From contig NZ_JAALDK010000001.1 of the NCBI RefSeq assembly GCF_013366925.1, positions 6,260,001-6,324,000 on the forward strand: a stretch of 64,000 nucleotides of DNA. The letters are read 5' to 3'. Shown here piece by piece: positions 55,044 to 64,000 of the stretch. Below the pieces are notes generated by a model. The model saw only the letters and a list, made by a program, of their open reading frames with translations. It was not told the DNA's origin and did not search any database. The translations under genes and the position numbers were made by a program. This DNA comes from Paraburkholderia youngii. GTDB taxonomy: Bacteria > Pseudomonadota > Gammaproteobacteria > Burkholderiales > Burkholderiaceae. Positions within the stretch are counted from its first letter, which is position 1; every line of letters begins with the position of its first letter.

Positions 55044-57470
55044 TTACGCTGCCCTTGTCTGCACTGTTGCTTTTGTCGTTCCCTGCGACGCGCCACCATG
55101 CGCCGGATGCGCACCCGAACCAGGTGCACCCGGCTGCGCGGGCTCGTCCGCCAGTTGAAGGAAGAGAATCGAAATCTGCGCGCCTTCGATCACGTCGCCA
55201 GCCTTCATGCGATTGCGAATGTCGATGCGCGCGCCATGTTCGTCGACGATCTTCTTGACCATCGCAAGTCCCAGACCCGTACCTTTGGCCTTGGTCGTCA
55301 CGTACGGCTCGAACGCGCGCGTGAGGATACGCGCGGGGAAGCCCGGTCCGTTATCCGACACGGTCAGACGTACCGCGACGCGCGCCTTGCCTTGCACGTC
55401 GGGGTCTCCGTATTCTACTGTCCTCGTCTCGAGCAAAACACGCGGATGCGCGACTTCCGCGACCGCGTCCTGCGCATTCTGCAGCAGGTTGTGGATCACC
55501 TGACGCAATTGCGTCGCGTCGCCGCGTATTGCCGGCAAGGCCGCAAGCTCGACCTGGATCACGCCCTTGCCTTCCTCGATACCGTACAGCGTGAGCACCT
55601 CGCTGACCAGATCGTTCAATTGCAGATGCGCGAGGACCGCGGGCGGTGTGCGCGCGTAGTCGCGGAAATCGTCGACCATCTGCTTCATCGCCGCAACCTG
55701 ATTGACGATCGTCGTCGCACCGCGCTTCAGCACGTCCGCATCCGACGGCGCGAGCTTGTCGGCGAGCTTCATCTGCAAACGCTCGGCTGACAGTTGAATC
55801 GGCGTGAGCGGATTCTTGATCTCGTGCGCGAGGCGCCGTGCGACTTCGCCCCATGCAATCGACCGCTGCGCGGAGATCACGTCGGAGATGTCGTCGAACA
55901 CGACCACGTAGCCTGAGGTCTGGATGTCTTCGGCATCGCGCTCGTTCGCCGCGACGAGCCGTGCGCCGCGCACGAGCAACGTCAGCGGCTCGGTCTCGCC
56001 GGGAACCGGCACCGAGAACTGCTGCTGCCAATGGCCGTTGTCGTCATGGCCGTCTTCGCTCGCCGCTTCGCGATCGGCGAATGCCTTGCGCACCATCGCG
56101 CCGAATTCGCCGAGCACGCCGATCTGATCGAGCGACGAACCGAGCACCGTCTGGAACGGCTGACGGAAAATCCGCTCGGCGCCGCGGTTCGCGGTGGTCA
56201 GCCGGAACTGCCGATCGAATACGAACACGCCCGCGGTCAGGTTCGCGAGGATGCTCTCGAGATACGCCTTCGAATGCTCGAGCGCGATACGATTTTTCTC
56301 GACAGCCCCGCGCGCTTCCGCCAACTGCCGCGTCATCGCGTTGAACGACTGAGTCAGGAAGCCCAGTTCGTCGCGCGATTTGATCTCGCGCTTCGGCGTG
56401 TAGTCGCCCTCGGTGATTTCCTTCGTGCCCTGCGCGAGCAGAAACAGCGGCCGCGCGAGCTGATTGCCGAGCGCGAGCGCGAGCATCATCGCGATGAAGG
56501 TCGCGAGAAACAGCGACAGCGTCAGCGTGCCGATGTACATCTTGCGCAGGCCGGTGCGGCCGAGCGCCTTCTCCTGATACTCGCGATACGCGCGCTGCAC
56601 CGCGTCGGCATTGCGCGCGAGTGTCGTCGAAACTGGCTGCGTCAGTTGCAGGAAGCGCTCGGCGGGCTGCAATAGCGATGCGTTCGCATCGGGAATACGC
56701 TGCACCACGCGCAGACGCAGCGCGCCCTTGCCGCCCTGCGCGTGCGCGTCGCCGTCCACCTCGCCTTCGATCGCCGCATAGCCGTGGCCTCGCGCCTGCT
56801 CGATCATCAATGGTGTCGGCAGATCGTTCGGCAGCAGCATCGCGTAATTGCTGGACGCCTGCGCGACCACGTGCATGTCCGGCGTCGCGCCCGACATGCT
56901 GCGGGTCGGCTCGACGATCGTCGCGTCCTGCACGCCGAACTGGTCGCGCAGACGCAGCAACGTCAGCGTGGTGCCGGCCGCATCCGCGCTCGCGATCTGC
57001 TCGGACATCAGACGCGCCTTCGTCTGCAAATCCGACAGCGACGCGTCGAGCATGCCGCGCCCGAGATTGAGGCCGGACGCTAGCGCGGTTTCGACGTTCA
57101 CGTCGAACCACGACTCGATGCTGCGCGACACGAACTGATACGACACGATGTAGATGATGCCGCCCGGCACCACGCCGACCAGCGCCATGAAGAACGCGAG
57201 CTTCGCGAGCAGCCGTGTGCCGAATTTGCCCGTGCGTAAGCGCACGACGATGATGACGACGAGCGTCGCCACCACCAGCAGAAAGATCATCGCGACCGCG
57301 ACGTTGGCCGCGTACAGCCACTGGTAATAGCGGTCGAAGAATTCGGTGTTCGCGCTCGCGGCGGCCAGCAATACGAGCAGCAGCACGGCCGTGACCGCGA
57401 CCGTCGACACCAGCACGCGCACGACGATGCTGCTGACACTGGTGGAAGATGAGCGCACTTTATTTAGCAC
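55044..57470 (-). CDS. NtrY-like sensor histidine kinase
   Basis: An 808-residue membrane kinase. Two N-terminal helices, a third before a periplasmic sensor region (about 110-300) and a fourth, then HAMP, PAS (about 420-530), a HisKA domain with the H-box LAHEIKNPLTPIQLSAERL and an ATPase domain with GPGFP. This is the NtrY layout. It overlaps DUF4390 by 11 bases upstream and abuts its regulator downstream. Nitrogen versus redox or envelope sensing cannot be decided. Confidence 0.92.
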   Translation of the reverse strand: MLNKVRSSSTSVSSIVVRVLVSTVAVTAVLLLVLLAAASANTEFFDRYYQWLYAANVAVAMIFLLVVATLVVIIVVRLRTGKFGTRLLAKLAFFMALVGVVPGGIIYIVSYQFVSRSIESWFDVNVETALASGLNLGRGMLDASLSDLQTKARLMSEQIASADAAGTTLTLLRLRDQFGVQDATIVEPTRSMSGATPDMHVVAQASSNYAMLLPNDLPTPLMIEQARGHGYAAIEGEVDGDAHAQGGKGALRLRVVQRIPDANASLLQPAERFLQLTQPVSTTLARNADAVQRAYREYQEKALGRTGLRKMYIGTLTLSLFLATFIAMMLALALGNQLARPLFLLAQGTKEITEGDYTPKREIKSRDELGFLTQSFNAMTRQLAEARGAVEKNRIALEHSKAYLESILANLTAGVFVFDRQFRLTTANRGAERIFRQPFQTVLGSSLDQIGVLGEFGAMVRKAFADREAASEDGHDDNGHWQQQFSVPVPGETEPLTLLVRGARLVAANERDAEDIQTSGYVVVFDDISDVISAQRSIAWGEVARRLAHEIKNPLTPIQLSAERLQMKLADKLAPSDADVLKRGATTIVNQVAAMKQMVDDFRDYARTPPAVLAHLQLNDLVSEVLTLYGIEEGKGVIQVELAALPAIRGDATQLRQVIHNLLQNAQDAVAEVAHPRVLLETRTVEYGDPDVQGKARVAVRLTVSDNGPGFPARILTRAFEPYVTTKAKGTGLGLAMVKKIVDEHGARIDIRNRMKAGDVIEGAQISILFLQLADEPAQPGAPGSGAHPAHGGASQGTTKATVQTRAA

Positions 57471-58059
57471 GATCGGCCGCCGTGAAAGTGAAGCGCTTCC
57501 AATCGGAGGCGAGGTTCCAGTCGCGGTTGTTCACCGCGTCGATCTGGAATGGCTTGGGCATCAGCCCGATGTCGAGTTGCATGCGCACCGACGCGTTGTA
57601 GGTTTCGCCGACACGCACCTCATTGCGGTCGATCACGTGCCACGACGTCACGTGCTTGATCACGGCGAGCGCATCCTTCAGCGTGGAAAAGCCGAGCTGC
57701 AAGCCGCCCGACTGCACGCTCGACACGCGATATTCGCGCGTGAGCGGCTGGAACGACAGCCGCAAGCTTTGCGACACGCTGACCGGCTGCTCGTCGAACC
57801 AGTACCAGCGCGGCCGGCTCAATTCGAAATCGGTCGTGAAATAAAGCGGAATGCCTTTGTTGACCGCGTCTTCGAGATTGCTGTTCAGCTCGAATTCGAA
57901 ATGCGCATCGAGACTCCAGCCGCCGTTGTCGGCCTGCAGCGACGCCCGCTGCACCGCGATCGAGTCAGCGTGCGCCGCGCCCGGCGCTGCAAGCCAGACG
58001 GCCAGCGCGATCCAGAGCACGGCAGCGAGCCGAAGCGGGAAGAAGCGTTTTATGGTCAC
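57460..58059 (-). CDS. DUF4390 family exported protein
   Basis: A 199-residue protein with a signal peptide (about 1-31, AHA-DS). The beta-rich body with WSLDAHFEFELNSNLEDAVNKGIPLYF matches DUF4390. Role unknown. Its overlaps with both rsmB (four bases) and ntrY (11 bases) make it part of one translationally coupled unit, suggesting a functional tie to the NtrY sensor. Confidence 0.88.
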   Translation of the reverse strand: MTIKRFFPLRLAAVLWIALAVWLAAPGAAHADSIAVQRASLQADNGGWSLDAHFEFELNSNLEDAVNKGIPLYFTTDFELSRPRWYWFDEQPVSVSQSLRLSFQPLTREYRVSSVQSGGLQLGFSTLKDALAVIKHVTSWHVIDRNEVRVGETYNASVRMQLDIGLMPKPFQIDAVNNRDWNLASDWKRFTFTAADRAK

Positions 58060-59495
58060 CGTTTCTGAAAGCGCGCGTAGAAAAATCCGTCGTGGTCTGA
58101 GTTCGTGCCGGCGCTGAATTCAGCGGGTCGTCCAGCATGAGAACCGGCCGATGAGTCGGCGGGCGCGCGAGCAACTGAGGGTAAAAGCTGCCCCGGCGCG
58201 TCCAATCGTACCGCATCCTGATGCTGGTTTCCAAACCACTGAGCCTGCAACTCGCCTTCTTCGGGGAAGACCGAACAGGTAACGTAAAGCAACTCGCCGC
58301 CGGGTTTCACGAGCGGCCACAGCGCGTCGAGAATGCGGCGCTGTTCGGCGACGAGCGCGGCGATATCCGACTGGCGACGCAGCCAGCGGATATCCGGATG
58401 ACGCCGCACGATGCCCGACGCAGAGCATGGCACGTCGGCGAGGATGCGGTCGAACGGTTGGTCAAGATCGTCGTGCCACTGCGCGGGGTTGCCCGCGTCG
58501 CCGATGCGCACTTCCGCTTCGAGCTTCAGACGCCGCAGGTTTTCGCCGATGCGGCGCGCGCGCGACGCATCGCTTTCGAGCGCAACGAGTTGGATGTTGG
58601 CGAGTTCGAGCAGATGGCCGGTCTTGCCGCCAGGGGCCGCGCATGCGTCGAGCACGCGCATGCCGTCACGCACGCCGAGCAATTGCGCGGCGAGTTGCGC
58701 GCCTGCGTCCTGTACAGACACGACCCCTTCGCTGAAGCCCGGAATGCGCTCGACCGGCATCGGCGTGGCGAGCGTGACCGCGTGCTCGCCGGCCTTGCTT
58801 GCGGCGATCTGCTGGCGTTGCAGCTCTTGCAGATAGGCGTCGACCGTCGAATGGCGCGCGTTCACGCGCAACGTCAGCGGACCTTGCGTGTTGCCGACGG
58901 CCAGCACCGATTGCCACGCCTCGGGCCATGCGCGCTTCACCGCGTCGATCCACCAGGCCGGATAGTTCCAGCGCGCGGCTTCGTCGGCTTGTACGGCGGC
59001 GAGCAACGTGTCGCGCTCGCGCAAGAAGTTACGCAGCACCGCGTTGACGAGCCCCTTCGCGAACCCGAACTCGCGGCGCGCGCCGATCGCCCTGACCGCC
59101 TGGTCGACGACCGTAAACGGCGTGTAAGCGGCGCTCGCTTCGTCGTCGACGAGCAGTGCGAGCGCGCATGCAAGCACATGCGCGACGTGCGGCGGTGGCG
59201 CTTTCTTCACGAGCTTCCCAATCAGCCACTCGGCGGTCGCGAGACGCCGCATCGTGCGATAGGCGATGTCCTGCACCGCGCCGCGCGCCGCTGCGGCGTT
59301 GCCCTCGGGCATCGACACGAACACGCTTTGCAGCGCTGCGGGCAAGGCCGCGCCGAGACGCACGGCGCCGACGGCCTGAGCCGCGCAGTCGAGCGCGAAC
59401 CCGAGCGATTCGGGCGACAGATGCAGCGCCGACAAACGGGATTCGCGCGAGCGCGCCGACGAGGAAGCAGAACGCGAAGAAGGCTTTGAAGTCAT
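58056..59495 (-). CDS. rsmB: 16S rRNA m5C967 methyltransferase RsmB
   Basis: A 479-residue enzyme. An N-terminal NusB-like domain (about 25-170) precedes a Rossmann methyltransferase with VLDACAAPGGKTGHLLE, the general-acid Cys in DVPCSASG and the nucleophile Cys in VTCSVFPEEGE. The frame is open to 59546, but the ATG at 59495 fits family length. First gene of rsmB-DUF4390-ntrY-ntrX. Confidence 0.94.
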   Translation of the reverse strand: MTSKPSSRSASSSARSRESRLSALHLSPESLGFALDCAAQAVGAVRLGAALPAALQSVFVSMPEGNAAAARGAVQDIAYRTMRRLATAEWLIGKLVKKAPPPHVAHVLACALALLVDDEASAAYTPFTVVDQAVRAIGARREFGFAKGLVNAVLRNFLRERDTLLAAVQADEAARWNYPAWWIDAVKRAWPEAWQSVLAVGNTQGPLTLRVNARHSTVDAYLQELQRQQIAASKAGEHAVTLATPMPVERIPGFSEGVVSVQDAGAQLAAQLLGVRDGMRVLDACAAPGGKTGHLLELANIQLVALESDASRARRIGENLRRLKLEAEVRIGDAGNPAQWHDDLDQPFDRILADVPCSASGIVRRHPDIRWLRRQSDIAALVAEQRRILDALWPLVKPGGELLYVTCSVFPEEGELQAQWFGNQHQDAVRLDAPGQLLPSVARAPADSSAGSHAGRPAEFSAGTNSDHDGFFYARFQKR

Positions 59496-59623
59496 GAAGG
59501 GAGCAAGGGCCAGCCGCACGGTGCGCGCGGCGCAATCAGCGCACATTGTAGCGTGGCGCCGTGGGGCGCCGCCGTGCGGGGGCGGCGGCAGACGCTGTCG
59601 CGCGGTTGCGACGAACGGTGCAA

Positions 59624-59650
59624 CAAAAAAGCGGGCCTCGCGGGCCCGCT
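59624..59650 (-). terminator. htpX terminator
   Basis: Stem AGCGGGCC / GGCCCGCT (59630-59637 with 59643-59650) followed on the minus strand by TTTTTTG. Confidence 0.85.
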
Positions 59651-59691
59651 CTTCAGTACTTCAGGATCGACGCGCCGAACGACGCGGCGGC

Positions 59692-60549
59692 TCAGTCGAA
59701 GCGCCCGGTGCGCGCCATTTCCATCAGACGCGCGATGCGTTCTTCGGTCGCAGGGTGTGTCGAGAACAGGTTCGCGATACCGCCGCCCGAGAGCGGATTC
59801 ATGATCATCATCTGCGCGGTGGCCGGATGCGCCTCGGCCGTCGGGAACGGGATGCCGCTCGCATAGCGATGGATCTTGTCGAGCGCCGACGCCAAGGCCT
59901 GCGGGTCGCCCGAAATTTGCGCGCCGCCACGGTCGGCTTCGAATTCGCGCGCACGCGAAATCGCCATCTGGATCAGCGCGCCCGCAATCGGCGCGAGCAG
60001 CGCAACCGCGATGCTCGCGATCGGGTTCGCGGGACGCCCGTTTTCGTCGCGGCCGCCGAAGAACATCGCGAAGTTCGCCAACGCGGAAATCGCGCCGGCC
60101 ATGGTCGCAGAAATCGTCGAGATCAGAATGTCGCGGTGCTTCACGTGCGAAAGTTCGTGCGCCATCACGCCGCGCATTTCGCGCTCGGACAGCACGCGCA
60201 GAATGCCAGTGGTCGCCGCGACCGCCGCGTGCTCCGGATTGCGGCCGGTGGCGAATGCGTTCGGCGCGTCTTCGTTGATCAGGTAGACGCGCGGCATCGG
60301 CAGGTTCGCGCGCGTGGCGAGATCGCGCACCATCCGATAGAACTGCGGCGCACTGTTTTCGTCGACTTCCTGCGCGTTGTACATGCGCAGGACCATCTTG
60401 TCGGAGAACCAGTACGAAAAGAAATTCATCCCAAGGGCGATCACGAGCGCGAGCATCATGCCGCGCGACCCGCCGATCATCCCGCCGATCACGATGAAAA
60501 GGGCCGTAATCGCGGCCATCAACATCGCGGTTTTCACCCAATTGAACAT
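59692..60549 (-). CDS. htpX: Membrane zinc metalloprotease HtpX
   Basis: A 285-residue M48B inner-membrane protease for membrane-protein quality control. Two N-terminal helices, the active site HELSH at 131-135 with further helices after it, and a FEADRGGAQ segment supplying the third metal ligand. Length matches E. coli HtpX (293). Its own terminator follows. It works in the same theme as the exported M48 protease elsewhere in the window. Confidence 0.95.
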   Translation of the reverse strand: MFNWVKTAMLMAAITALFIVIGGMIGGSRGMMLALVIALGMNFFSYWFSDKMVLRMYNAQEVDENSAPQFYRMVRDLATRANLPMPRVYLINEDAPNAFATGRNPEHAAVAATTGILRVLSEREMRGVMAHELSHVKHRDILISTISATMAGAISALANFAMFFGGRDENGRPANPIASIAVALLAPIAGALIQMAISRAREFEADRGGAQISGDPQALASALDKIHRYASGIPFPTAEAHPATAQMMIMNPLSGGGIANLFSTHPATEERIARLMEMARTGRFD

Positions 60550-60654
60550 GTCTGCAACTCCTTGCCCCGAGCGTGGCCTTCATCTCCGTGCCGCGCGATT
60601 GCGGCGCCAGATTGTAAGCGAAACGTTAGATATGGGCGACGCGGGAAAATTCAA

Positions 60655-61296
60655 TCACCGCGAGGCGGTCGCGAGTTTGATGCCGAGGCCCACGAACGCG
60701 CTGCCGACGCTGCGATCGAGCCAACGCTTGACCGTCGGCTTGCCCGAGAAACGCTGCGTGACGCTGCCCGCGATCCACGCGACGAAGCTGTTCCAGACCA
60801 TGCTCATCAGCACGAAGACCGCGCCGAGCGCCAGAAACGCGAAGGTCTTGTGTTCGCTGCCCGTCGCCACGAACTGCGGGAAGAACGACACGAAGAACAG
60901 CACGACCTTCGGGTTCAGCACATTGGTCCAGAAGCCTTGCAGGAACAACTGCCGCAGTGACTTCGGCGTGGACGGCGCACGCGCGTCGCCGGCAGGTGCA
61001 CCCGCAGCCGGCTTCGTGAAGATCAGGCGCACACCCAGATAGATCAGATAAATCGCGCCGACGAATTTGACGATGGTGAACGCGGTGGCCGACGCGGCCA
61101 GCAGCGCGGTCAGCCCGAACGCGCAGGCCAGCGAGTGAATGCAGCAGCCCGCCGAAATGCCGAGCGCCGACATCAGCCCCGCGCCGCGGCCCTGGGCGAC
61201 GCTGCGCCCGACGATATAAGCGGTATCCGGCCCCGGCGTGATGTTCAGGAGAAAAACCGCGACGATGAAAAACTCGAAATGGACGATGCCGAACAT
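60655..61296 (-). CDS. LysE/RhtB-family amino-acid exporter
   Basis: A 213-residue inner-membrane exporter with about six helices and the family motif NITPGPDTAYIVGRS. The frame is open to 61497, but the ATG at 61296 gives the family N-terminus. Substrate is unknown (amino acids such as homoserine, threonine or lysine are typical). Confidence 0.88.
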   Translation of the reverse strand: MFGIVHFEFFIVAVFLLNITPGPDTAYIVGRSVAQGRGAGLMSALGISAGCCIHSLACAFGLTALLAASATAFTIVKFVGAIYLIYLGVRLIFTKPAAGAPAGDARAPSTPKSLRQLFLQGFWTNVLNPKVVLFFVSFFPQFVATGSEHKTFAFLALGAVFVLMSMVWNSFVAWIAGSVTQRFSGKPTVKRWLDRSVGSAFVGLGIKLATASR

Positions 61297-61411
61297 GTGA
61301 TGAACCCTCGAAAACCTGGTCTGCTGCAGGAGGATTCTAACGCGCGGCGGGCCCGCGGCGGGCGCCTGGAACGCCGGCGGAATCGACGATGCTCTGGCGT
61401 GCGCGCCGCGC

Positions 61412-62407
61412 TTATTGCGCCTCGGGAAGCTCGAAGCGCTGGCCTGCGGCGAGCGGCGAACCGGCAAGGAATTCGCGCACCGGCAGGCGCTTGCCACCGG
61501 GCTTCTGCAATTGTGTCAGACGCAGTGCGCCTTGGCCGCAAGCGACCAGCACGCCGTCGGGAGAAACCTCGGTGATGGTGCCTGGCGTCTTGTCGTTGCC
61601 GGAAGTCGGCGAGGCCACGGCGGTGGCGGCCCAGATCTTGACGGTGCTGCCGTCGGCGAGCGTGCCGGCGCCGCCGGGGAACGGATCGAACGCGCGCACC
61701 TGGCGCGCAAGCGCCTCGGCCGGGCGGCGCCAGTCGAGCGCCGCTTCGTGCTTGGCGATTTTCTCGGCGTAGGTCACGCCGTCGGCCGGTTGTGGGGTCG
61801 AGGCCAGCTTGCCGCTGCGCTCGAGCTCGATCAGGGCATCGACGATCAGTTGCGCGCCGTGCTCGGCGAGGCGGTCGTGCAGCGTGGCGGTGGTGTCGTC
61901 GGCGGAGATCGGGGTGCGGACTTCGGAGATCATGGCGCCGGTGTCGAGGCCGGCGTCCATCTGCATCAGCGTGATGCCGGTTTGCGCGTCGCCCGCCTCG
62001 ATCGCGCGATGAATCGGCGCCGCGCCGCGCCAGCGCGGCAGCAGCGACGCGTGAATGTTGATGCAGCCGAAGCGCGGAATGTCGAGCACTTCCTGCGGCA
62101 GGATCAGCCCGTAGGCGGCGACCACCATCACGTCGTGCGGCGTCGCGCGCAGTTGCTCGATGCCGGCGGCGGCTTCCTCGGGGTACTTGCCGGCGCGGCG
62201 CAGCGACGTGGGCTGCGCAACCGCGAGGCCATGCTCCTGTGCGTAGCGCTTGACGGGGCTCGCCTGCAGCTTCATGCCGCGTCCCGCGGGCCGGTCCGGC
62301 TGCGTCAAGACGAGCGGCACGGCAAACCCGGCGCGATGAATCGCGGCCAGCGCGGCCGCGGCGAATTCCGGCGTACCGGCAAAGATGACGCGCAACGAAT
62401 GAGTCAT
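61412..62407 (-). CDS. fmt: Methionyl-tRNA formyltransferase
   Basis: A 331-residue enzyme that formylates initiator Met-tRNA using formyl-tetrahydrofolate. The formyl-binding site [15 protein letters not shown] has Asn117 and His119, and the C-terminal OB-like domain is present. The frame is open to 62572; the ATG at 62407 fits the family ([16 protein letters not shown]). Follows def by 29 bases, the usual def-fmt order. Confidence 0.96.
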   Translation of the reverse strand: MTHSLRVIFAGTPEFAAAALAAIHRAGFAVPLVLTQPDRPAGRGMKLQASPVKRYAQEHGLAVAQPTSLRRAGKYPEEAAAGIEQLRATPHDVMVVAAYGLILPQEVLDIPRFGCINIHASLLPRWRGAAPIHRAIEAGDAQTGITLMQMDAGLDTGAMISEVRTPISADDTTATLHDRLAEHGAQLIVDALIELERSGKLASTPQPADGVTYAEKIAKHEAALDWRRPAEALARQVRAFDPFPGGAGTLADGSTVKIWAATAVASPTSGNDKTPGTITEVSPDGVLVACGQGALRLTQLQKPGGKRLPVREFLAGSPLAAGQRFELPEAQ

Positions 62408-62436
62408 GAACGAGCGGCGGGCAAATTGAAAGCGCG

Positions 62437-62940
62437 TTACATAGCGTGGGCGAGCTTCTTCATCTTGCTCTTGATGCGCGTTTGCTTCAGCGGCGACAAA
62501 TATTCGACGAACACGCGGCCCATCAGGTGATCCATCTCGTGCTGGATGCACACGGCGAGGAGGCCCTCGCAATCGAGCTCGAACGTTTCGCCCTTCTCGT
62601 TGAGCGCGCGCACGCGCACTTTCTCGGCACGCTCGACGTTGTCGTAGATCCCGGGCACCGACAGACAGCCCTCTTCCGACAACTTCCTCTCATCGCTCGA
62701 CCAGACGATTTCCGGGTTGATGAACGCGAGCAATTCGTCGTGCGTTTCCGACACGTCGATCACGATCACGCGTTCGTGCACGTCCACCTGGGTGGCGGCA
62801 AGCCCGACGCCGGGCGCCGCGTACATCGTTTCGGCCATGTCGGCGACGAGGCGGCGGATACGGTCGTTGACCTCTTCGACTGGCTTCGCCACCTTGTGCA
62901 GCCGTTTGTCGGGGTAATTGAGGATATTCAGTAAAGCCAT
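62437..62940 (-). CDS. def: Peptide deformylase
   Basis: A 167-residue metal enzyme that removes the N-formyl group. All three motifs are intact: [17 protein letters not shown] with Cys92, and HEMDH with His134, Glu135 and His138. The ATG at 62940 gives [14 protein letters not shown]. Divergent from dprA, with which it is often clustered. Confidence 0.96.
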   Translation of the reverse strand: MALLNILNYPDKRLHKVAKPVEEVNDRIRRLVADMAETMYAAPGVGLAATQVDVHERVIVIDVSETHDELLAFINPEIVWSSDERKLSEEGCLSVPGIYDNVERAEKVRVRALNEKGETFELDCEGLLAVCIQHEMDHLMGRVFVEYLSPLKQTRIKSKMKKLAHAM

Positions 62941-63220
62941 GATTTCGAGTGTGATTTCAGACGCCGCTAACCATTGGAGGCTCGCGTTGGCCATTCGGCC
63001 AGGTTGTGAGCCCGTCGTAATACGCAGAGGATAGATGGTGTCGAACCGGTTCGATTCAACGCGCCTCGCGCGCCCGACGACGAACCCGCGCGCTCACGCG
63101 CGGCGCCGCGGTTATTCGCGGCTGATTGCCGTTTCTATTGCAGCACGGTTTTATTTCGGATCATGAAAATTTTAGCATGGCGCCCGCCTGCCCGCAGGCC
63201 CCGCCAGAGGAGCGACCCAC

Positions 63221-64000
63221 ATGCACACCTTGCCCGCAACCCGTATCGAACTGGCCGCCTGGCTACGGTTGTCGCTTGCGCCGGGCCTCAGACCCGCGGC
63301 GTTGCGCCTGTTGCTAGCCGCATTCGGACTGCCTGAAGCGCTGTTTGCGCAGTCGCCGGATGCGCTCGCCGAGGTCGCCGGTGAGACCGCTGCGCGCGCG
63401 GTGCTGGCGCCGCCGGGTCCGGCGTTCGACGGCCAGCTCGAGGCGGTGCTCGCATGGCGCGAGCAGCCGGGCAACCAGATCGTCACGCTCGACGACCCCG
63501 CCTACCCGCCCGCGCTGCTGACGATGCCCGATCCGCCGCCGCTTCTATATATAAAGGGCCGGCTCGATCTGCTGCATACGCGCGCGGTCGCGCTGGTGGG
63601 CAGCCGCAGCGCGACGCCGCAGGGCATCGAGGATGCGCGGCGGTTCGCGCGAGCGCTGTCGGCGGCGGGCGTGACGGTCGTCTCGGGGCTCGCGCTCGGC
63701 ATCGACGGCGCCGCGCATCGGGGCGGGCTCGAAGGTGTCGGCGGAACGGTCGCGGTGGTCGGCACCGGCGCGGACCTCGTCTATCCGGCCGCGCATCAGG
63801 CGCTCGCGCGGCAGATCGGGGCGCAGGGCGCAATTCTGTCGGAGTGGCCGCTAGGCACGCCCGCGCGCGCCGCCAATTTCCCACAGCGCAACCGGCTGAT
63901 CGCCGGGCTGGTCAGCGGAGTCGTGATCGTCGAGGCGGCTATGCGCTCCGGTTCGCTGATTACCGCGCGGCTCGCCAACGAGATGGGGCGCGACGTGTTC
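63221..64000 (+). CDS. dprA: DNA-processing protein DprA (3' partial)
   Basis: 260 codons are present before the window ends. DprA loads RecA on incoming single-stranded DNA in natural transformation. A SAM-like N-terminal region (about 1-75) precedes the Rossmann-like DprA core with VGSRSATPQG, VSGLALGIDGAAHRGGL, GTGADLVYPAAH and FPQRNRLIAGL. The ATG at 63221 follows AGAGGAG. The C-terminal winged helix lies beyond the edge. Confidence 0.95.
   Translation, partial: MHTLPATRIELAAWLRLSLAPGLRPAALRLLLAAFGLPEALFAQSPDALAEVAGETAARAVLAPPGPAFDGQLEAVLAWREQPGNQIVTLDDPAYPPALLTMPDPPPLLYIKGRLDLLHTRAVALVGSRSATPQGIEDARRFARALSAAGVTVVSGLALGIDGAAHRGGLEGVGGTVAVVGTGADLVYPAAHQALARQIGAQGAILSEWPLGTPARAANFPQRNRLIAGLVSGVVIVEAAMRSGSLITARLANEMGRDVF

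Overview
The window is a gene-dense, high-GC stretch of chromosomal core genome. Gene content and order (dapF-DUF484-xerC, hslVU, gatCAB, mreBCD-mrdAB, metXW, def/fmt/dprA, the queCED block, a RegB/RegA-type pair) and protein features such as the CX14CX2C QueE cluster and the Zn-site-poor DksA point to a beta-proteobacterium of the order Burkholderiales, most likely Burkholderia or Paraburkholderia. That assignment is inference from recognised families; no database was searched. I see no insertion sequence, integrase island, prophage, CRISPR array or toxin-antitoxin block.

Layout. 1-3.4 kb: a DUF3857/transglutaminase protein cut by the left edge, an SrkA-type kinase and a small conserved protein. 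3.6-10 kb: a short upstream ORF and an RND efflux operon in the order permease, adaptor, outer-membrane factor. 10-14.2 kb: an MFS carrier, two small membrane proteins, an aldo-keto reductase and a phytanoyl-CoA dioxygenase-family protein. 14.7-23.1 kb: a doubtful basic ORF, metK with a long structured leader, lpxL/htrB, dapF, DUF484, xerC, rlmI and a His-rich CobW-type GTPase. 23.4-28.4 kb: dksA with a long leader, hslVU, and a RegB/RegA-type redox two-component system. 28.5-37.9 kb: a TPR/glycosyltransferase-like protein, a Cys-rich CWC protein, argB, a HAD nucleotidase, slmA, metXW, an AmpG-type transporter and an M48 protease. 38-43.3 kb (minus strand): xth, a PPK2-family kinase, gatB, gatA, gatC. 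43.6-50.1 kb: the rod-shape operon mreB-mreC-mreD-mrdA-rodA. 50.2-53.8 kb (minus strand): a SEL1-repeat protein coupled to a HpcH/HpaI aldolase, then queD, queE, queC. 54.2-62.9 kb (minus strand): tRNA-Phe, an NtrX-like regulator without an AAA+ domain, NtrY, DUF4390, rsmB, htpX, a LysE exporter, fmt and def. The divergent dprA runs off the right edge.

How the parts fit. Methionine/SAM metabolism appears at metK and metXW. Cell-envelope growth is covered by mreBCD-mrdA-rodA, AmpG, lpxL and periplasmic proteases. Translation quality and initiation are covered by gatCAB, fmt, def, rsmB, rlmI and the queuosine genes. Proteostasis is covered by hslVU, htpX and the M48 protease.

Most of the window is ordinary core genome. 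The observations I would follow first are: the metK 5' leader, where an 8-bp perfect stem would hide the Shine-Dalgarno sequence; a DksA that keeps one of four zinc cysteines beside a His-rich CobW GTPase; an NtrYX pair whose regulator has lost the sigma-54 activator domain; a C5-A68 mismatch in tRNA-Phe; long low-complexity periplasmic tails on MreC and PBP2; and a small ORF ending 2 bases before an RND permease start that has no visible ribosome binding site.
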